A DNA stretch of 64,000 nucleotides from Patiria pectinifera (GCA_029964075.1 CM057144.1:10315281-10379280), one strand, 5' to 3'; shown: positions 33,050-44,510, counted from the first letter of the stretch. Numbers and translations: made by a program. The notes: generated by a model from the letters alone, not told the origin.

Positions 33050-33073
33050 TTTTAAAATCATTGGAGTTGGTCT
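33050..33073 (-). repeat. right terminal inverted repeat of Kolobok-like element
   Basis: Read on the minus strand it begins AGACCAACTCCAATGATTTT and is followed outward on the plus strand by TTAA at 33074-33077. Complementary to 13680-13703 apart from two mismatches. Confidence 0.8.
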
Positions 33074-33293
33074 TTAAGTTGAAACTTGCCTTGAAACACA
33101 AGGAAGAGTATCCGTTGCTGTCACAACGTGCTACTCTACTTCAAACAGAAAGCTTCTTCAATTACGGAAGGATGTTAAATAATTCCTTTGACAAACAATT
33201 GACATTTTTGGCAGTTCATCCAGCTTAGCAAGTATTTAAAACGTTTGTTTTGGGGTAAAATGTTTTCCCCCTATACATTCAACTTCTTCATCT

Positions 33294-33909
33294 CAGAGTG
33301 GAACTGCAACCGCTCCTTGGGTAGCCTTTAGTCAAGTCCCACGCGCCTATACCCGGACCATCCGGACACGTAACGCACCCCGGATGCTGGCACGTTCAAA
33401 GACTAGCACGAGCGGCGAAGCCGCGAGGGCCTTTACTATCTCGTGGAACTAATCACTTATTTACGTAATATAAATCAAGCAATATAAACCAATCATCTAA
33501 CGGTGGTTTGCGGTTACCAGCAACAGCACGCGCGCCATGGCGCGCGTGCTGTCTGGCGCCAGACGACGGCTGATTTACATTAGTAATTCTGCATTTTCAT
33601 TGGTCAATTCACAACGGGTAATGCATTATGCATGTCTACCAAATCGGTAGACAAATGTAAAGAAAAACATAAGCGTTCTCCACGTCTTTTTACGTGTCAG
33701 CATCCGGGGTGCGTCACTTGTCCGGGTACGCGCGTGGGACTTGACTAAAGGCTACTCCTTGGGGAGTCCTCGACCCAACCAAGGCCCGAGATGACGCCTT
33801 CGGACTCGGTAGGAATGCCGGATGCTGGGCCTTTGGCAGCAGTTCTAGTCTGGTCAGTTGCCTGAAGAAGAAAACCACGGACGAGATCATGAAAGCTGCT
33901 TACCCGGTA
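33294..33909 (+). pseudogene. esterase middle exon disrupted by a MITE
   Basis: After the acceptor CTTCTTCATCTCAG (ending about 33296) the frame reads AGT GGA ACT GCA ACC GCT CCT TGG, that is SGTATAPW, which follows the nucleophile region in this family. It is then cut by a 433-bp element at 33322 and resumes after 33754 with 'GVLDPTKARDDAFGLGRNAGC', 'LVSCLKKKTTDEIMKAAYP' and a CCG|GTAAGT donor. In family members these two parts are continuous. The TSD CTCCTTGGG brackets the element. The exon carrying the nucleophile GESAG, expected just before, is missing. Confidence 0.8.
33322..33754. mobile_element. 433-bp MITE with 9-bp target duplication in an exon
   Basis: The perfect terminal inverted repeat TAGCCTTTAGTCAAGTCCCA continues as CGCGC, and similarity runs for about 65-70 bp including CACCCCGGATGCTG. 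CTCCTTGGG is duplicated at 33313-33321 and 33755-33763. An internal perfect palindrome, GCACGCGCGCCATGGCGCGC.., is centred near 33539. The 9-bp duplication and long TIRs are most like Mutator-type elements, but the superfamily is not proven. Confidence 0.85.
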
Positions 33910-34403
33910 AGTTGGAAAGATAGCACTGGACCCTCAGAGCGAAAATCTCGAGATTGTTTGAAAGATTTAAAGCCGTCTTAAAAAGGAAACTTTTAGGTTT
34001 ATACGTTTATCGCCTACCGTGGTTCCATGACAGTTAATACGTGCATGGTCCAAAACTGACACCTTTTTTGTCTTGTTCTGTGAGGCATACATTGGATATC
34101 AAATCCAAGTTATACAATTGGAGTGTACAGTTTCCTCGTAGTGATTGCTGGTGGATCACAAGTTGCGAGAAGTTATCATCTAACAATCAACTGCATCTCA
34201 TCCCGTACATTTGAGTCCAATGAACGGACAGACCCCCTACATTCAACCTAAAAGCGATGCCGTCAGAGGAGTTTGTAGACATTTCAATTTTCTGGGTCAA
34301 AAATATTTCCAATGGAAGCAATGTACCCTGTTAACGTTCCCATATGCCTCCTTTATTTCCACACTGAGTTTGCAGTGTCATCTACGGTTTCAACCATGTT
34401 GGG

Positions 34404-35021
34404 TTGATATTTCTGGCGGCGCTGCTTACAAAAAACAACCTGATCCCATTCGTGCCTACCATCGACGGGGAGTTTCTGACCAAAGACCCGGCCGAGCTCT
34501 TCCGACTCAGTGAGTTCAAGAGCAGTGACGTCATGCTGGGCACCCAGCGAGACGAAGGCGCCCTGATTGCCCTCAAGGCCTTCTTGCCTGCCTCCTTAGG
34601 CTCAGACCCTGTCATCAGCAAGGAGCAGTTTGATGGATCTCTCAGCAGTTATGTCTTCATGGAGCACGACCAGGCGATGTTGGACGTGATCAGCGCGTAT
34701 TACACGGACTCCACCCAAGCCAACTACCTCCGGCCGTTTTCCCGCCTCACCACGGACGAGGGATTCACCTGTCCTACCGATACCGTGGTGAAAGCCTTTG
34801 CTGCGGCCAACCCCAACACCTACCTGTACCAGATGACCCATGTGTCCTTCCACCTCGTGCCCATACCTTGGAACAACATCGTTTTCCACGCGGACGACCT
34901 CGCCTACGTTTTTGGCAGCCGCCTTCATGACAGGCTTACAACGACCCGTTCCATTGTCGGCGGAAGTGGTACACATCTCGATGGATGTGATGCGATACTG
35001 GACCAACTTTGCCAAAACCGG
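34404..35021 (+). pseudogene. esterase C-terminal exon with frameshift
   Basis: Reads 'IPFVPTIDGEFLTKDPAELF', then LGTQRDEGALI (E of the catalytic triad in the DEG motif), then 'CPTDTVVKAFAAANPNTYLY' and FHADDLAYVFG (H of the triad). The frame then shifts near 34910: the continuation AAFMTGLQRPVP..'VMRYWTNFAKTG' is in a different frame. The donor is AAAACCGG|GTTATG and joins in phase to the next exon (G-NPN). The 5' boundary is approximate. Triad His and acid are present, but the nucleophile exon is missing, so the gene is dead. Confidence 0.75.
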
Positions 35022-35293
35022 GTTATGAAATTTAGCGCAACACTCTACCATATTTCTTTTTCCTCTGATTTCGGGTGTAGTTATTACTAGGTTTTTAAAA
35101 TAGGTAAAACAAGCATTTTTCAATGCAATGTTTTCCTAAAAGGAACCCTTGGTAGACTTTCCAGCCAACATCCTTTCTAATTAGCAGTTTCACTGCATTA
35201 TCAATTGTTTAATTGGGCAGCCCCCTTTCGAGTTTCATTCTATTTTTTTAGAAGAATATTTTCAATATTTTTCTTTCTATTTTGCTTCATCAG

Positions 35294-35470
35294 TAATCCT
35301 AACTTGGAAAGCCTGAACGATGTGGAGACGCCGGATGCTAAGACATGGCTTAAGTTCAACATGCAGACCATGTACTACAAGGACTTGTCCCCGTCAATGG
35401 TGGACGGGCAGAATCTCCTGCAAGATAAGTGCTATCTCTGGAACGTACAACTCCCCAATATGGCGCCAAG
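35294..35470 (+). pseudogene. esterase following exon
   Basis: The acceptor TTGCTTCATCAG precedes NPNLESLNDV, then 'TWLKFNMQTMYYKDLS', then CYLWNVQLPNMAPR, with the donor AG|GTATGA. This is the usual tail of the esterase catalytic domain (WTNFAKTG-xPN ... W..Y......Y). The frame is intact in this exon. Any later exon would lie past the assembly gap. Confidence 0.75.
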
Positions 35471-35712
35471 GTATGACGACCGTTCTTTTGCTTTTTTTTT
35501 TTTACAACCAACAAGGTTTTACAGATGAAAGTGTTGTGTTTACGTGAAGTTCGTCTTGCTATGTAAAGCACAAATCAAAACGATTATAGATCAAATGAAT
35601 TCAAATGAGTTATTATGCATCATTTGTTACAAAAATAAGAACCATCAGAAACAAATCAAGTGTTGGTGGTCTTTGAATTGACCAATCAGTCTGGAAGCGG
35701 GTATGAATTACT

Positions 35713-36000
35713 CAGGCGCGGATCCATTTGGGGCTTGGTTTTTTTTTTCTTCAACCCCCAAGCTTTGAATCAATTTTGTTTTTACCAATAGAAATACATG
35801 AACAATCATGTGAACCCCCCCCCCCCCACCTGCTCTGACACCCAAACAAGTGATAGGTAATAATGTCTGCACAAAATGAATGCACACAATTCGGACAGAG
35901 GCAGCTGGGTTACGGGGGTATTTATACACACACACCCACACACAACACACACTGAAATTATGGTATGCGCCCCCTCCCCGACCCCCAGACCACCTATTGA
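35713..36000. mobile_element. partial hAT-like MITE running into the gap
   Basis: CAGGCGCGGATCCATTTGGGG at 35713 matches the left end of the element at 8428. A C(13) tract and a CACACACCCACACACA run follow (35813-35950). The right terminus is not seen and may lie in the N run. Confidence 0.5.
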
Positions 36001-36500
36001 NNNNNNNNNNNNNNNNNNNNNNNNNNNNNNNNNNNNNNNNNNNNNNNNNNNNNNNNNNNNNNNNNNNNNNNNNNNNNNNNNNNNNNNNNNNNNNNNNNNN
36101 NNNNNNNNNNNNNNNNNNNNNNNNNNNNNNNNNNNNNNNNNNNNNNNNNNNNNNNNNNNNNNNNNNNNNNNNNNNNNNNNNNNNNNNNNNNNNNNNNNNN
36201 NNNNNNNNNNNNNNNNNNNNNNNNNNNNNNNNNNNNNNNNNNNNNNNNNNNNNNNNNNNNNNNNNNNNNNNNNNNNNNNNNNNNNNNNNNNNNNNNNNNN
36301 NNNNNNNNNNNNNNNNNNNNNNNNNNNNNNNNNNNNNNNNNNNNNNNNNNNNNNNNNNNNNNNNNNNNNNNNNNNNNNNNNNNNNNNNNNNNNNNNNNNN
36401 NNNNNNNNNNNNNNNNNNNNNNNNNNNNNNNNNNNNNNNNNNNNNNNNNNNNNNNNNNNNNNNNNNNNNNNNNNNNNNNNNNNNNNNNNNNNNNNNNNNN
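36001..36500. other. assembly gap, 500 N
   Basis: Exactly 500 unknown bases, a conventional gap placeholder. Long open frames spanning it are artefacts. Confidence 0.99.
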
Positions 36501-36509
36501 CAAGGTCCT

Positions 36510-38330
36510 CCGTGGTAACGACGCCGAAACCTGCGATAAAGTCTTACGGACCTCTGGATCATCATTCGTCAAATCTACTGGTTTTCTATCACCCATATCC
36601 CAATCATGTTTGTACTTGTGCAGAATGTCTGGACCACGGAACCATTTGTCACCTTACTTCAAGCATGACCGTGGTCTCGTCACAAGATCTGCTGGATAAG
36701 ACTTGCTGTCAATATGATGCCACTGATCTAGATCAGTCAACTTTCTGATAAGACCAACTCTATTGCCAACAAATCATTACTGATGTATTTCAGCACAATT
36801 TCGAAATCTGCCCAGAAATATGAACGAGTGATGTCTAAAAGTAATTCGCGTTTCAACAATGCATCGACTTTAACAGCTACAACTGCGGCTTGCAATTCCA
36901 AGCGTGGTATGGCACATTGCTTTAACGGCGTAACTTTGTTCTTGCTGATGATGAACTGGACATGCACCATTCCATGTTTGTTAACACTCTTGATGTAACT
37001 ACAACAACCATACGCTTTGGAGCTTGCATCTGAAAAGTGATGGAGTTCAATCAAGGCGCCATCAAATTCACTTGGTTAGACACACCGAGGAATCTTCAGC
37101 TGCTTCATGGCATAACATGACTGCACCCAGGAATACCAGACATCTTCAAGCTGTGATGGGACTGCTTCATCCCAAGACAATTTGTCAGCCGTAGCTTTCT
37201 GGAACAGAATTTCACCGGTTAGTACTACAGGACCTAAGACCAAGAGGGTCGAATATGGATGACATGGCACTCACCATCTTCCTTCTGGTGATAGGACTCT
37301 TTGTCATGCCCAACTTCGAAGAAGAACTCACCTGTAGATACCTTCCAAGTTATACCAAGAGCTCGGCTCTCACACAAAGGACTCAAAGTACGAACCTCCT
37401 CGGACACGCAATCTTTGGATACTTCCCTAAGCAATTCTTCATTGTTCACAACAAACTTCTCCAAAGTGAATCCTCATCACTCAGGACCTTTGGAGTTTCC
37501 TTGATAATAGTCTTCGCATCAGTCTTCAAAGACACTGAACTAAGACGCTCATCCACATTATTCACAAGGTACCTAACCAAGGGACAAACATCTGGAGTAT
37601 CAAAAACTGAGCGACTGAGCGTAGGTCGAACTTGAAGCACACCAAACACCCCCGAACAAGTGGGAAGTCATTCTGTAATATTCCAAGTGACCATCGCTGT
37701 ACCACAAAAACCTAAGCGCATCCCTGTCTTTGAGTGGTATCTTTACCTGATGGTACATGGCTTATATGTCTGCCTGAATCGCTATCTGAAACGTAACAAA
37801 CCGGCAATAACTTGTTGATAAGATCAGGACCCTGTAGTAGACAACGCTCGTTGAGGGACTTTCCCTTGAACTTGCATGCACATTCATACACAACTCTGAG
37901 CTTGTCAGGCTTGGGGGAACACTTTCGGAGTAACCTTACACAGTAGATTGTCGATCTCTGCTTTGTACCTTTTGCATCGCTGACGGCGATTTTTTCACTG
38001 ACATGAAGTTTAGAATTTCTTCTTCCGTTATAATTATACATTTCAATCACTCTGAGCATATTTTATGAGAAACAAACCGTTCAAAAGGCCATGTCTCTGG
38101 GTGCATGAATTTCACTGCTCCGTTATAGCGTCCAAGTACGTGTTCGGAATAACTTTGCCCATCAACGGGCCACGCTTTGCCTTCGCAACCACACAGCTGA
38201 ACAGGGTTAATATTATTGAGAAGCGATTTGAGACCTTTTGTATAAAGCGTTACAACCACGAGGTCAATTTGGAATATTTTTGTTGTTCAGATACTCCAAA
38301 GCCTTGGCGTAAACCCCTATAACTTTCATT
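36510..38330 (-). pseudogene. BEL/Pao LTR retrotransposon pol fragment
   Basis: On the minus strand the order is: 'GAVKFMHPETWPFERFV' (38259-38047), an RT segment with '[17 protein letters not shown]' and [18 protein letters not shown] (38059-37712), 'ESRALGITWKVSTGEFFFEV' (37464-37234), ILFQKATADKLSWDE (37270-37076), and an RNase H part with 'ELHHFSDASSKAYGCCSY' and IPRLELQAAVVAVK (37054-36737). DDPEVRKT near 36570 continues it. These are hallmark BEL/Pao pol blocks. Each block is in a different frame with stops between, and no LTR, gag or integrase was found. It is a dead fragment, cut at its 3' side by the gap. Confidence 0.8.
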
Positions 38331-38476
38331 TAATTTCAGTAACGCATCACTGTGCTATTGTCAGTTAATCACAACAACATTTGTGGACACTGTGACCAAG
38401 TTCCTTGCCTCATTCAGTTACACTACTGTGTTAAGTAAGCTGTGTAGAATCTTTCACGTTGTGAAAAGGACTGCAG

Positions 38477-38561
38477 TTGGGAGTGGAATCATTTGCCTGG
38501 ATATCAGTCATCATGACAAGACATCAGTTAATTGCTCATGGGCAAATGATTCCAATCCCAA
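38477..38561. repeat. 85-bp hairpin inverted repeat
   Basis: TTGGGAGTGGAATCATTTGC (38477) pairs with GCAAATGATTCCAATCCCAA (ending 38561), apart from two mismatches. The loop is about 43 bp. No coding content. Confidence 0.7.
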
Positions 38562-40380
38562 ATCCCATCAGCCTTTTTTCCTCACAGCATGCAGAATTTT
38601 GACCACATGGTTCTGTAGTTATTTTAAAAACAGTCAAACGGACACTGTTTTTGGAACATACTGTAAAAGCACCACATTATGACCTCTGTCTAACTTCAAG
38701 TGATTTTAGAAAATACTCGAGTAAGATCCGTCCATAGCGCAACTCGTATTGCGACCTTGACTTGTTGCCCTTCACAACCAGTAAATGCCATACTCAGACA
38801 TTTCCCAACTTCGGATGCCAGGATATACTTTTCAAAATAACACACACTCTTATGATGTCGTATTGTGGTAGGTACATATATGCACGTATTTTAGTAGTTT
38901 TTGGCTTTGTTTGTGGTAGTTCGATTGATTTTTTTTCTTCTGATTTTGGGAATGTTACACCGGTAGAAATATGTGTTCTTAGGGAGTAAAACTATTTCTA
39001 TATTCAGAAACCTCTTTAACTGCTTGTATGGGGTCTTTTAATGCCTCGCTGTTGTGTGTAATTTGGTTTTATTGTGCATTTCCATCATTGTTTAATGTTA
39101 TTATTTTGTCTTTCTTTCAGAATAATATTAACTAATTTAAATCATTTATTGTTGCGTGTTATTGTTTGATAATATCTCTATTCATCTTCGGTGTTATAGT
39201 AGGCCAGTTGGCCAGTTGGAGTCTTATCTTGATACTTTTTGTTATTATTTGTCTTTGGTTTGAATTTTTCCAGTTTTAAATGTATATGTACCTATTTTTA
39301 AACGTTTCTTATTGTGTGTAATATGATTGGTCATACGTCTAATGTATCTTCCTTGATTTTTTGTTGGTCATAGATTTTATCATGTTAATTTTACTTTTTT
39401 TCTTTATATACATTAAATTTCAAATTTTGTCCTTTTTGTTTTACAGTTTACATGATTACTTATAGTTTTTATCTTTAACTGATTACTTTAATTTGTTCAT
39501 CTTATTTTACACGGGAAGTGGTTCAAGGTAGGTTGTACAGTCTTTTCCACAACCCACGACCTTGTAAAAAAGTGTATAATACAAATAATTATAATAATAA
39601 TAATCCGACAATTTCGTCAATTTTGTTAACAAATTACTTTTGGGGTCTCTAATCACAATTCCCTGATGAAGAAATGATTTGAACAACAGTACTCGTTCAT
39701 TGAATCTTTTGTCAGTTTGACTTGATTTAAAACATTAACTGGCATCTTGTCAAGAACTCTTCGCAGTTACCTTTGGGTGTAACGTAAATATAGTTGTTTT
39801 CGAAGTAATGTTAGCTTCCATTGTTTTGGTAACTCTGCTCAATTCATTTACTACTGCGCTTTCTTCTATTAGTTGAGTCGACTAGTTAGCATTTGTTTTT
39901 ATTTCCTCTACATGTATATTCAAGTTGTAATCTCGGGTAATTACATTATAGATTAACCTCTATTCGTGGACCTGCTGACGTTCATTAAATGCCAACATTG
40001 TGCACTATTTTTGGCCAAAGAATAAAAAGGTTGGCGTCCCAGTAAACAAAACACCAGAAAAGAACCTGTTTTGTGGAGAGAGTTTTTAGTGAATTTTTGG
40101 TTTGGTAGTTTTTAAACCAAATTTTCGTTTTTTTTATAACGTGATTTTTATTAATTATAGACGGAACTTTGTTTTCTCGTTCCAATGACACTTGGAAATT
40201 ACCTACTAATCACGCGAATAAAGAAATGTGATTCTGGAAGGTTTTTATAACTAGTGTGAATTGCGTTATGATCACTATATATTCACTTGACAAAATGACA
40301 TGTTTTTAAACCGTCTCTATATGGTGGTTACAAAAGGCGATTATTTCGCTTTTGAAGCACCAGTACTAATATCCGGTGAT
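38562..40380. other. AT-rich DNA, no gene recognised
   Basis: Very T-rich on the plus strand between 38860 and 39500, with AATAAT microsatellite sequence near 39590-39605. No domain-bearing frame. Confidence 0.5.
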
Positions 40381-40384
40381 TATA

Positions 40385-40925
40385 ACGTTATTATTATCTA
40401 TTCAATACCTAGACTAGTTACCACTGTATTTGACGTAATTATTTGGTGTATAAAACAAGTATTTTTGTAACTAAAACACCAATAGATTTGGTTCGTTAGT
40501 TGCCAGTAATTCATTAGTGATCTTCACGTTATTGTCTCCTGTTATTTACCTAGGCATGTTACTGCCCTACATAACGTAATTATCTAGTGTGTGTAATAGG
40601 TTATGTTTTCGTTTTTAAAGACCAATAGATTTGGTTGTACAGTTACCAGTGATTCATCAGTTATCTTCACGTAATTGTGTCTTGTTATTTACCTAGACAT
40701 CTTACTGCCCTACAAACGTAATTATTATCTAGTGTGTGTAAGGTTATGTTTTCGTTGTTTAAAGACCAATAGATGTGGTTGTACAGCTACCAGTAACTCA
40801 TCAGTGATCTTCACGTTATTGTCTCTTGTTTTTACCTAGACATCTTACTGCTCTACATAACGTAATTATCTAGTGTGTGTAAAAGGTTATTTTGTTTTCG
40901 TTTTTTAAAGACCAATATATTGTTT
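40385..40925 (+). repeat. ~143-bp tandem repeat, about 3.5 copies
   Basis: CACCAATAGATTTGG or a close variant recurs near 40481, 40620, 40766 and 40911. Between these anchors the same order of blocks returns: ACCAGT..TTCATCAGT, CTTCACGT, TTATTTACCTAG, ACTGCCCTACA, TAACGTAATTA, TCTAGTGTGTGTAA. No coding frame. Confidence 0.75.
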
Positions 40926-41646
40926 TACTGTGACCTTAATTTACATGTTGACCCGAGGTGGGCTTGTTAAACCTTGGTGAAGCAATTGTGCCACTTTTTG
41001 GACATGATGAACGGTATGTTTTGCGTAATAGCGTTATGTTTTAGGATGTTTTTATGTAGAGAATGTTATAATATTTAGCTATTCAAAGTCTCAAAGAAAC
41101 AAATTTGACAAAAAAAAACCAAACAAAGCAAATAAAATATTTTTTAAGTGCAAACTGTGACTACAGATGACGGTGGTCGAGAGGCACATAATTACCAAGT
41201 AAGCACCAGGATTCAGGCTACGTGTACGGACAAAATTGTCACACGTTTATTTCCGGATATTGTAAAATATAGACATAGTAAAAGTTTCATATGATTGCAT
41301 CTTTCTGTCACCCAAAAATAGCGTGTCGCGTCACCTTTCTCAAATTAAGTCTGGAATTAAAAAAATAAAATTTGTGGCCTGTTGTTTTGAAAATTTTACA
41401 TGAATATTTGGCTCAGCTATTACCGTTCGACCTCAGTCTTGCTATATGATCTGGTACACGGTACCCTGTAGAAACATGTGAATGATAGGGTACAAAAGAT
41501 TGTATACGTCTCCACAGGCAATATCTATAGTTGAATACGTCTCCACAAGGATATCACGAAATAGATATATGGATTGTACTGAAAAAGTAGGAATTTTCAG
41601 GGTGTGTTGATCCGCCGCAAATTGTATTTTATGTAAGGGGTATTAA

Positions 41647-42103
41647 CCCTAAAGGGGCCGGGGGCGGAATCCGCCCCCCTCAACATTTTCCGTGATAGCC
41701 TCTAAAAAAAAAATTTTCGCGACCCGAGCTGTTATGACTTTTTAGCCTCGAGCTTTGCGCATCGTTTGATACCAAAAACATAAAAATCGGACCACGGGTT
41801 GCCGCGTAGCGAAAAATTTTCCGGCGCTACGCGCCGTGAAAACTGAATTTTCGCATATACGTCGTCTACACAGAGCAGAATTGCCATTCGTACATATGAA
41901 TAATTAATTAGCCATAATTCCAAAACCCTTTGACCTATAGTCATGAAATTTCTTGGGTATGTTTAGGAAGAGTTGCTCTATGCATGTGTGCTCTATGCAT
42001 GCAATTTTTCGTCACTCGATGGCCGAGATCTTAGGGGGGGGGGGCGGAATCCGCCCCCCCCCCCCGGCTGAGAGATGGTCAAAATAACCCGGCCCCTTTA
42101 GGG
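41647..42103. mobile_element. TTAA-flanked MITE (piggyBac-like)
   Basis: TTAA (41643-41646) is followed by CCCTAAAGGGGCCGGG. The right end CCCGGCCCCTTTAGGG is followed by TTAA (42104-42107). Just inside, GGGGGCGGAATCCGCCCCCC occurs near both ends and forms a strong hairpin. CCCT..AGGG termini with TTAA are usual for piggyBac-like elements. No transposase is present. Confidence 0.75.
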
Positions 42104-42109
42104 TTAAGT

Positions 42110-42823
42110 CCGAATTTCAGCCTAGAAAATTAATTCTGGTTGAAATTGAAATATTTTGAAATTAGATTTTCAAACTCAAAATGATTCTCTCCTTCTCTCT
42201 GGAACAAGTTAGCATGCAGTTCATGTGAGAAATGACACCAGCTTAAACCGTTTGAAGACGCTGCTGAAAAAGATTATCTCTTTCAAACTGCCTTTGATTA
42301 CTAATTATTTTATTGTGATGATTTTAATAAATTGAACTTAACATTATTTTTAATGATGTCTTTTGATGTATTTCTGATATTAATTGATAATTTTAATGTA
42401 TATGGTGATTTTAATGCATTTTGAATCTACACTATTCTAATGTACCCAGTTTTAGTTATTGTGAAGCGCCTTTGAATATTATTAAATTGTATCACGTAAA
42501 TGATAAAATATATTATACTAAACGGAAACATTGTTTTGGTGACGTGTGCAAATTTCCCTGCTTGCCGTCTTATCTCGTACGATTGCGAACGTTGTAGGAC
42601 ATCTTGCTTTCATATGCGGCGGCCGGATTCTAAGGCAGCCAATCAGCGTTGGGATTCTAAGGCAGCAAATCATGCAGCGTTAGGGGGTTGCCGCCAAATT
42701 GATTGGCCAATCCGTGGGCAGGAGTATGTATGATTTACGCGCCGTTTGTGTCATTTTGTGTGTTTTCTGTGCATTTTATGTCACGGCTTCAAAAGACAAA
42801 CAAGTTGAGTTTGAATAATGTTA
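42110..42823. other. no gene; short direct repeat
   Basis: A 17-bp block, GATTCTAAGGCAGC(C/A)AAT, is repeated near 42627 and 42652. Nothing else recognised before the LTR. Confidence 0.4.
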
Positions 42824-44431
42824 TGCTGTGTCACAATGTATCTGTGACTATTTAATAGGTAGTGTGAATAATTCTTTTTTTTTAACCCTTGTATAACTAT
42901 GCATGAGTGGATCAGAGCCCAAACCTAGCCAGCCGTGGTTGACTGATCAAGGTAACAATAAGAACACATTCCACACACAATACCTCTAGGAGCATCTTCC
43001 ATGTACCCACACGCACACAATACACATCCCTGGTATCTCCACTCTGGTAAGGTAGATATTGTGCATATTCATGAGCTTTGGTTTAAATAAGAATGGGAAT
43101 GAAGTTAAGTTTGAATGAGTGTGAAGAAATGAGATGGTAATTAGTGGAAGGTTGCTGGAATTTGAAGGGAAAGTGAGGTAGTTGTCTCCATGATTCTGAG
43201 CTGTGTACATGTACATGTATTTGCGCCATCACTCTGCTCTGCTGCAGCGATTTTTGATACTTTAGGGTAATTCAGGCCCTAAGATCTTTCTTCCAACAAT
43301 CTGGCTTGTGACAATTGCAGTGCAGCCAACATTTAAGATCTTCAGAGTGCTTTTCAAGAAAATTTGTGCTTGAATGTGTTTTTAACTTTGCCGTGAGGGA
43401 GACAAGTCAGCAACATCGACCAGCAACCGTAAGTTGAAGATTTAATGTTTTCATGATTAATTAAAAGAAAAGAAGATATTGTTTTCCCTTCATTATATTT
43501 ATTGTTGTGAGATTCACCAGGATTGAGGATTGAATCTAGAATTTTGAATTGTTTGAGATAAAGTTGATTGGCTATATATTATGAGGATTGTTGCATACCT
43601 GATGTATATATCAGAAGTTGATTTAATTGTGTTAATTTAAGAATTAGAAAAGTCTAAGTGACATGAGATCGAAGTATAGAGTAGTATTCATTTTTAGGAT
43701 TAGATTTGAAGAACATTTGATTGGTGATTCGGCCTGTATTTTGTATAGTGACTCAAAATTATTGTGAGAGTTTATTAAAATTATAAATTTACAGACGGCC
43801 TAATCTGATCCTATAACTGACGAGGCTAGACGCACGAAGGCGACGCCACAGGCACTGAAGTCAAGCCAGAGGGCTGAAGGCAGCTTACAGCAGCAGCATT
43901 TCCAGTGTCTATAACCGTGGAGTGGGTGGCGAGAACTACCAGGAAGAAGTCAGTTGTTTTTATGCCTGCATTTATGTAATTGTCTTTTGATAGTATTGTA
44001 ATAGTGTATTTTGAATTTTTAATAACGTGAGGACGTGAAACGTTACCAAAAGTTGGATAAAATATTCAATTTAAATGTGTGAGTTCGTTCACACAGACCC
44101 TGCGGGGAGTGGAGTTACAGAGAACCTAATAATTTGGTAGTATTTGCGGAAAGAAGTTTGAAATTCGATTCCACTTATTCAGTGAAGATGAAGGAGTTTT
44201 GTTTACATATATTTTGGAGAAGTTTAAATTAATAGTGTGTAGAAGGTTGTTAATCTTGGGTAGATTCAACCGTTCGTAATAGTGTAATATTTTTGTGTTG
44301 GATATTTGACCAGTGTGATAAATCCCGTATTCATTCGTACCTTGGATGTAATTGTCCAACACAGCTGTGATATTTTCTGTTTATATATTTGATTACAATT
44401 TACAAGTGGTGCATTTGAGAGTAATTAACTC
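42824..44431 (+). repeat. 5' LTR
   Basis: Begins TGCTGTGTCAC, aligned with TGAATTGTCAC of the 3' LTR, and stays colinear up to GTAATTAACTC. About 1.6 kb, with few substitutions. It lacks about 20 bp near its start that the 3' copy has. A frame of 78 codons on its minus strand recurs in the other LTR and is not a gene. Confidence 0.85.
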
Positions 44432-44510
44432 TAAAATACACCGCTTGCTGCTTGGACTTCTTCTAGTAGCTTTTTTGCGCGTGGGCGAGCAGAGTGTACG
44501 AGCATCTACC

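Larger units (their letters stand above)
13680..33073. mobile_element. 19.4-kb Kolobok-like DNA transposon with two genes
   Basis: The left end begins AGACCAACTCCAACGATTTT (13680) and the right end, read inward on the minus strand from 33073, begins AGACCAACTCCAATGATTTT, giving a 24-bp TIR with two mismatches. TTAA flanks both ends (13676-13679 and 33074-33077). TTAA targets plus a THAP-bearing DDE transposase are known traits of the Kolobok superfamily. Two convergent genes lie inside: a P2X7-ballast-like gene (plus) and the transposase (minus), with start codons 383 and 387 bp from their respective ends. Later insertions (RTE-like LINE about 2.4 kb, L1/Tx1-like LINE about 5 kb, Penelope-like 3 kb) inflate it; without them the element is near 9 kb. 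It sits in an intron of an esterase pseudogene. Confidence 0.75.

Noticed and set aside
35708..36748. Long open frames across 35.7-36.75 kb on both strands
   Set aside because: They run through 500 unknown bases, which carry no stop codons by construction.
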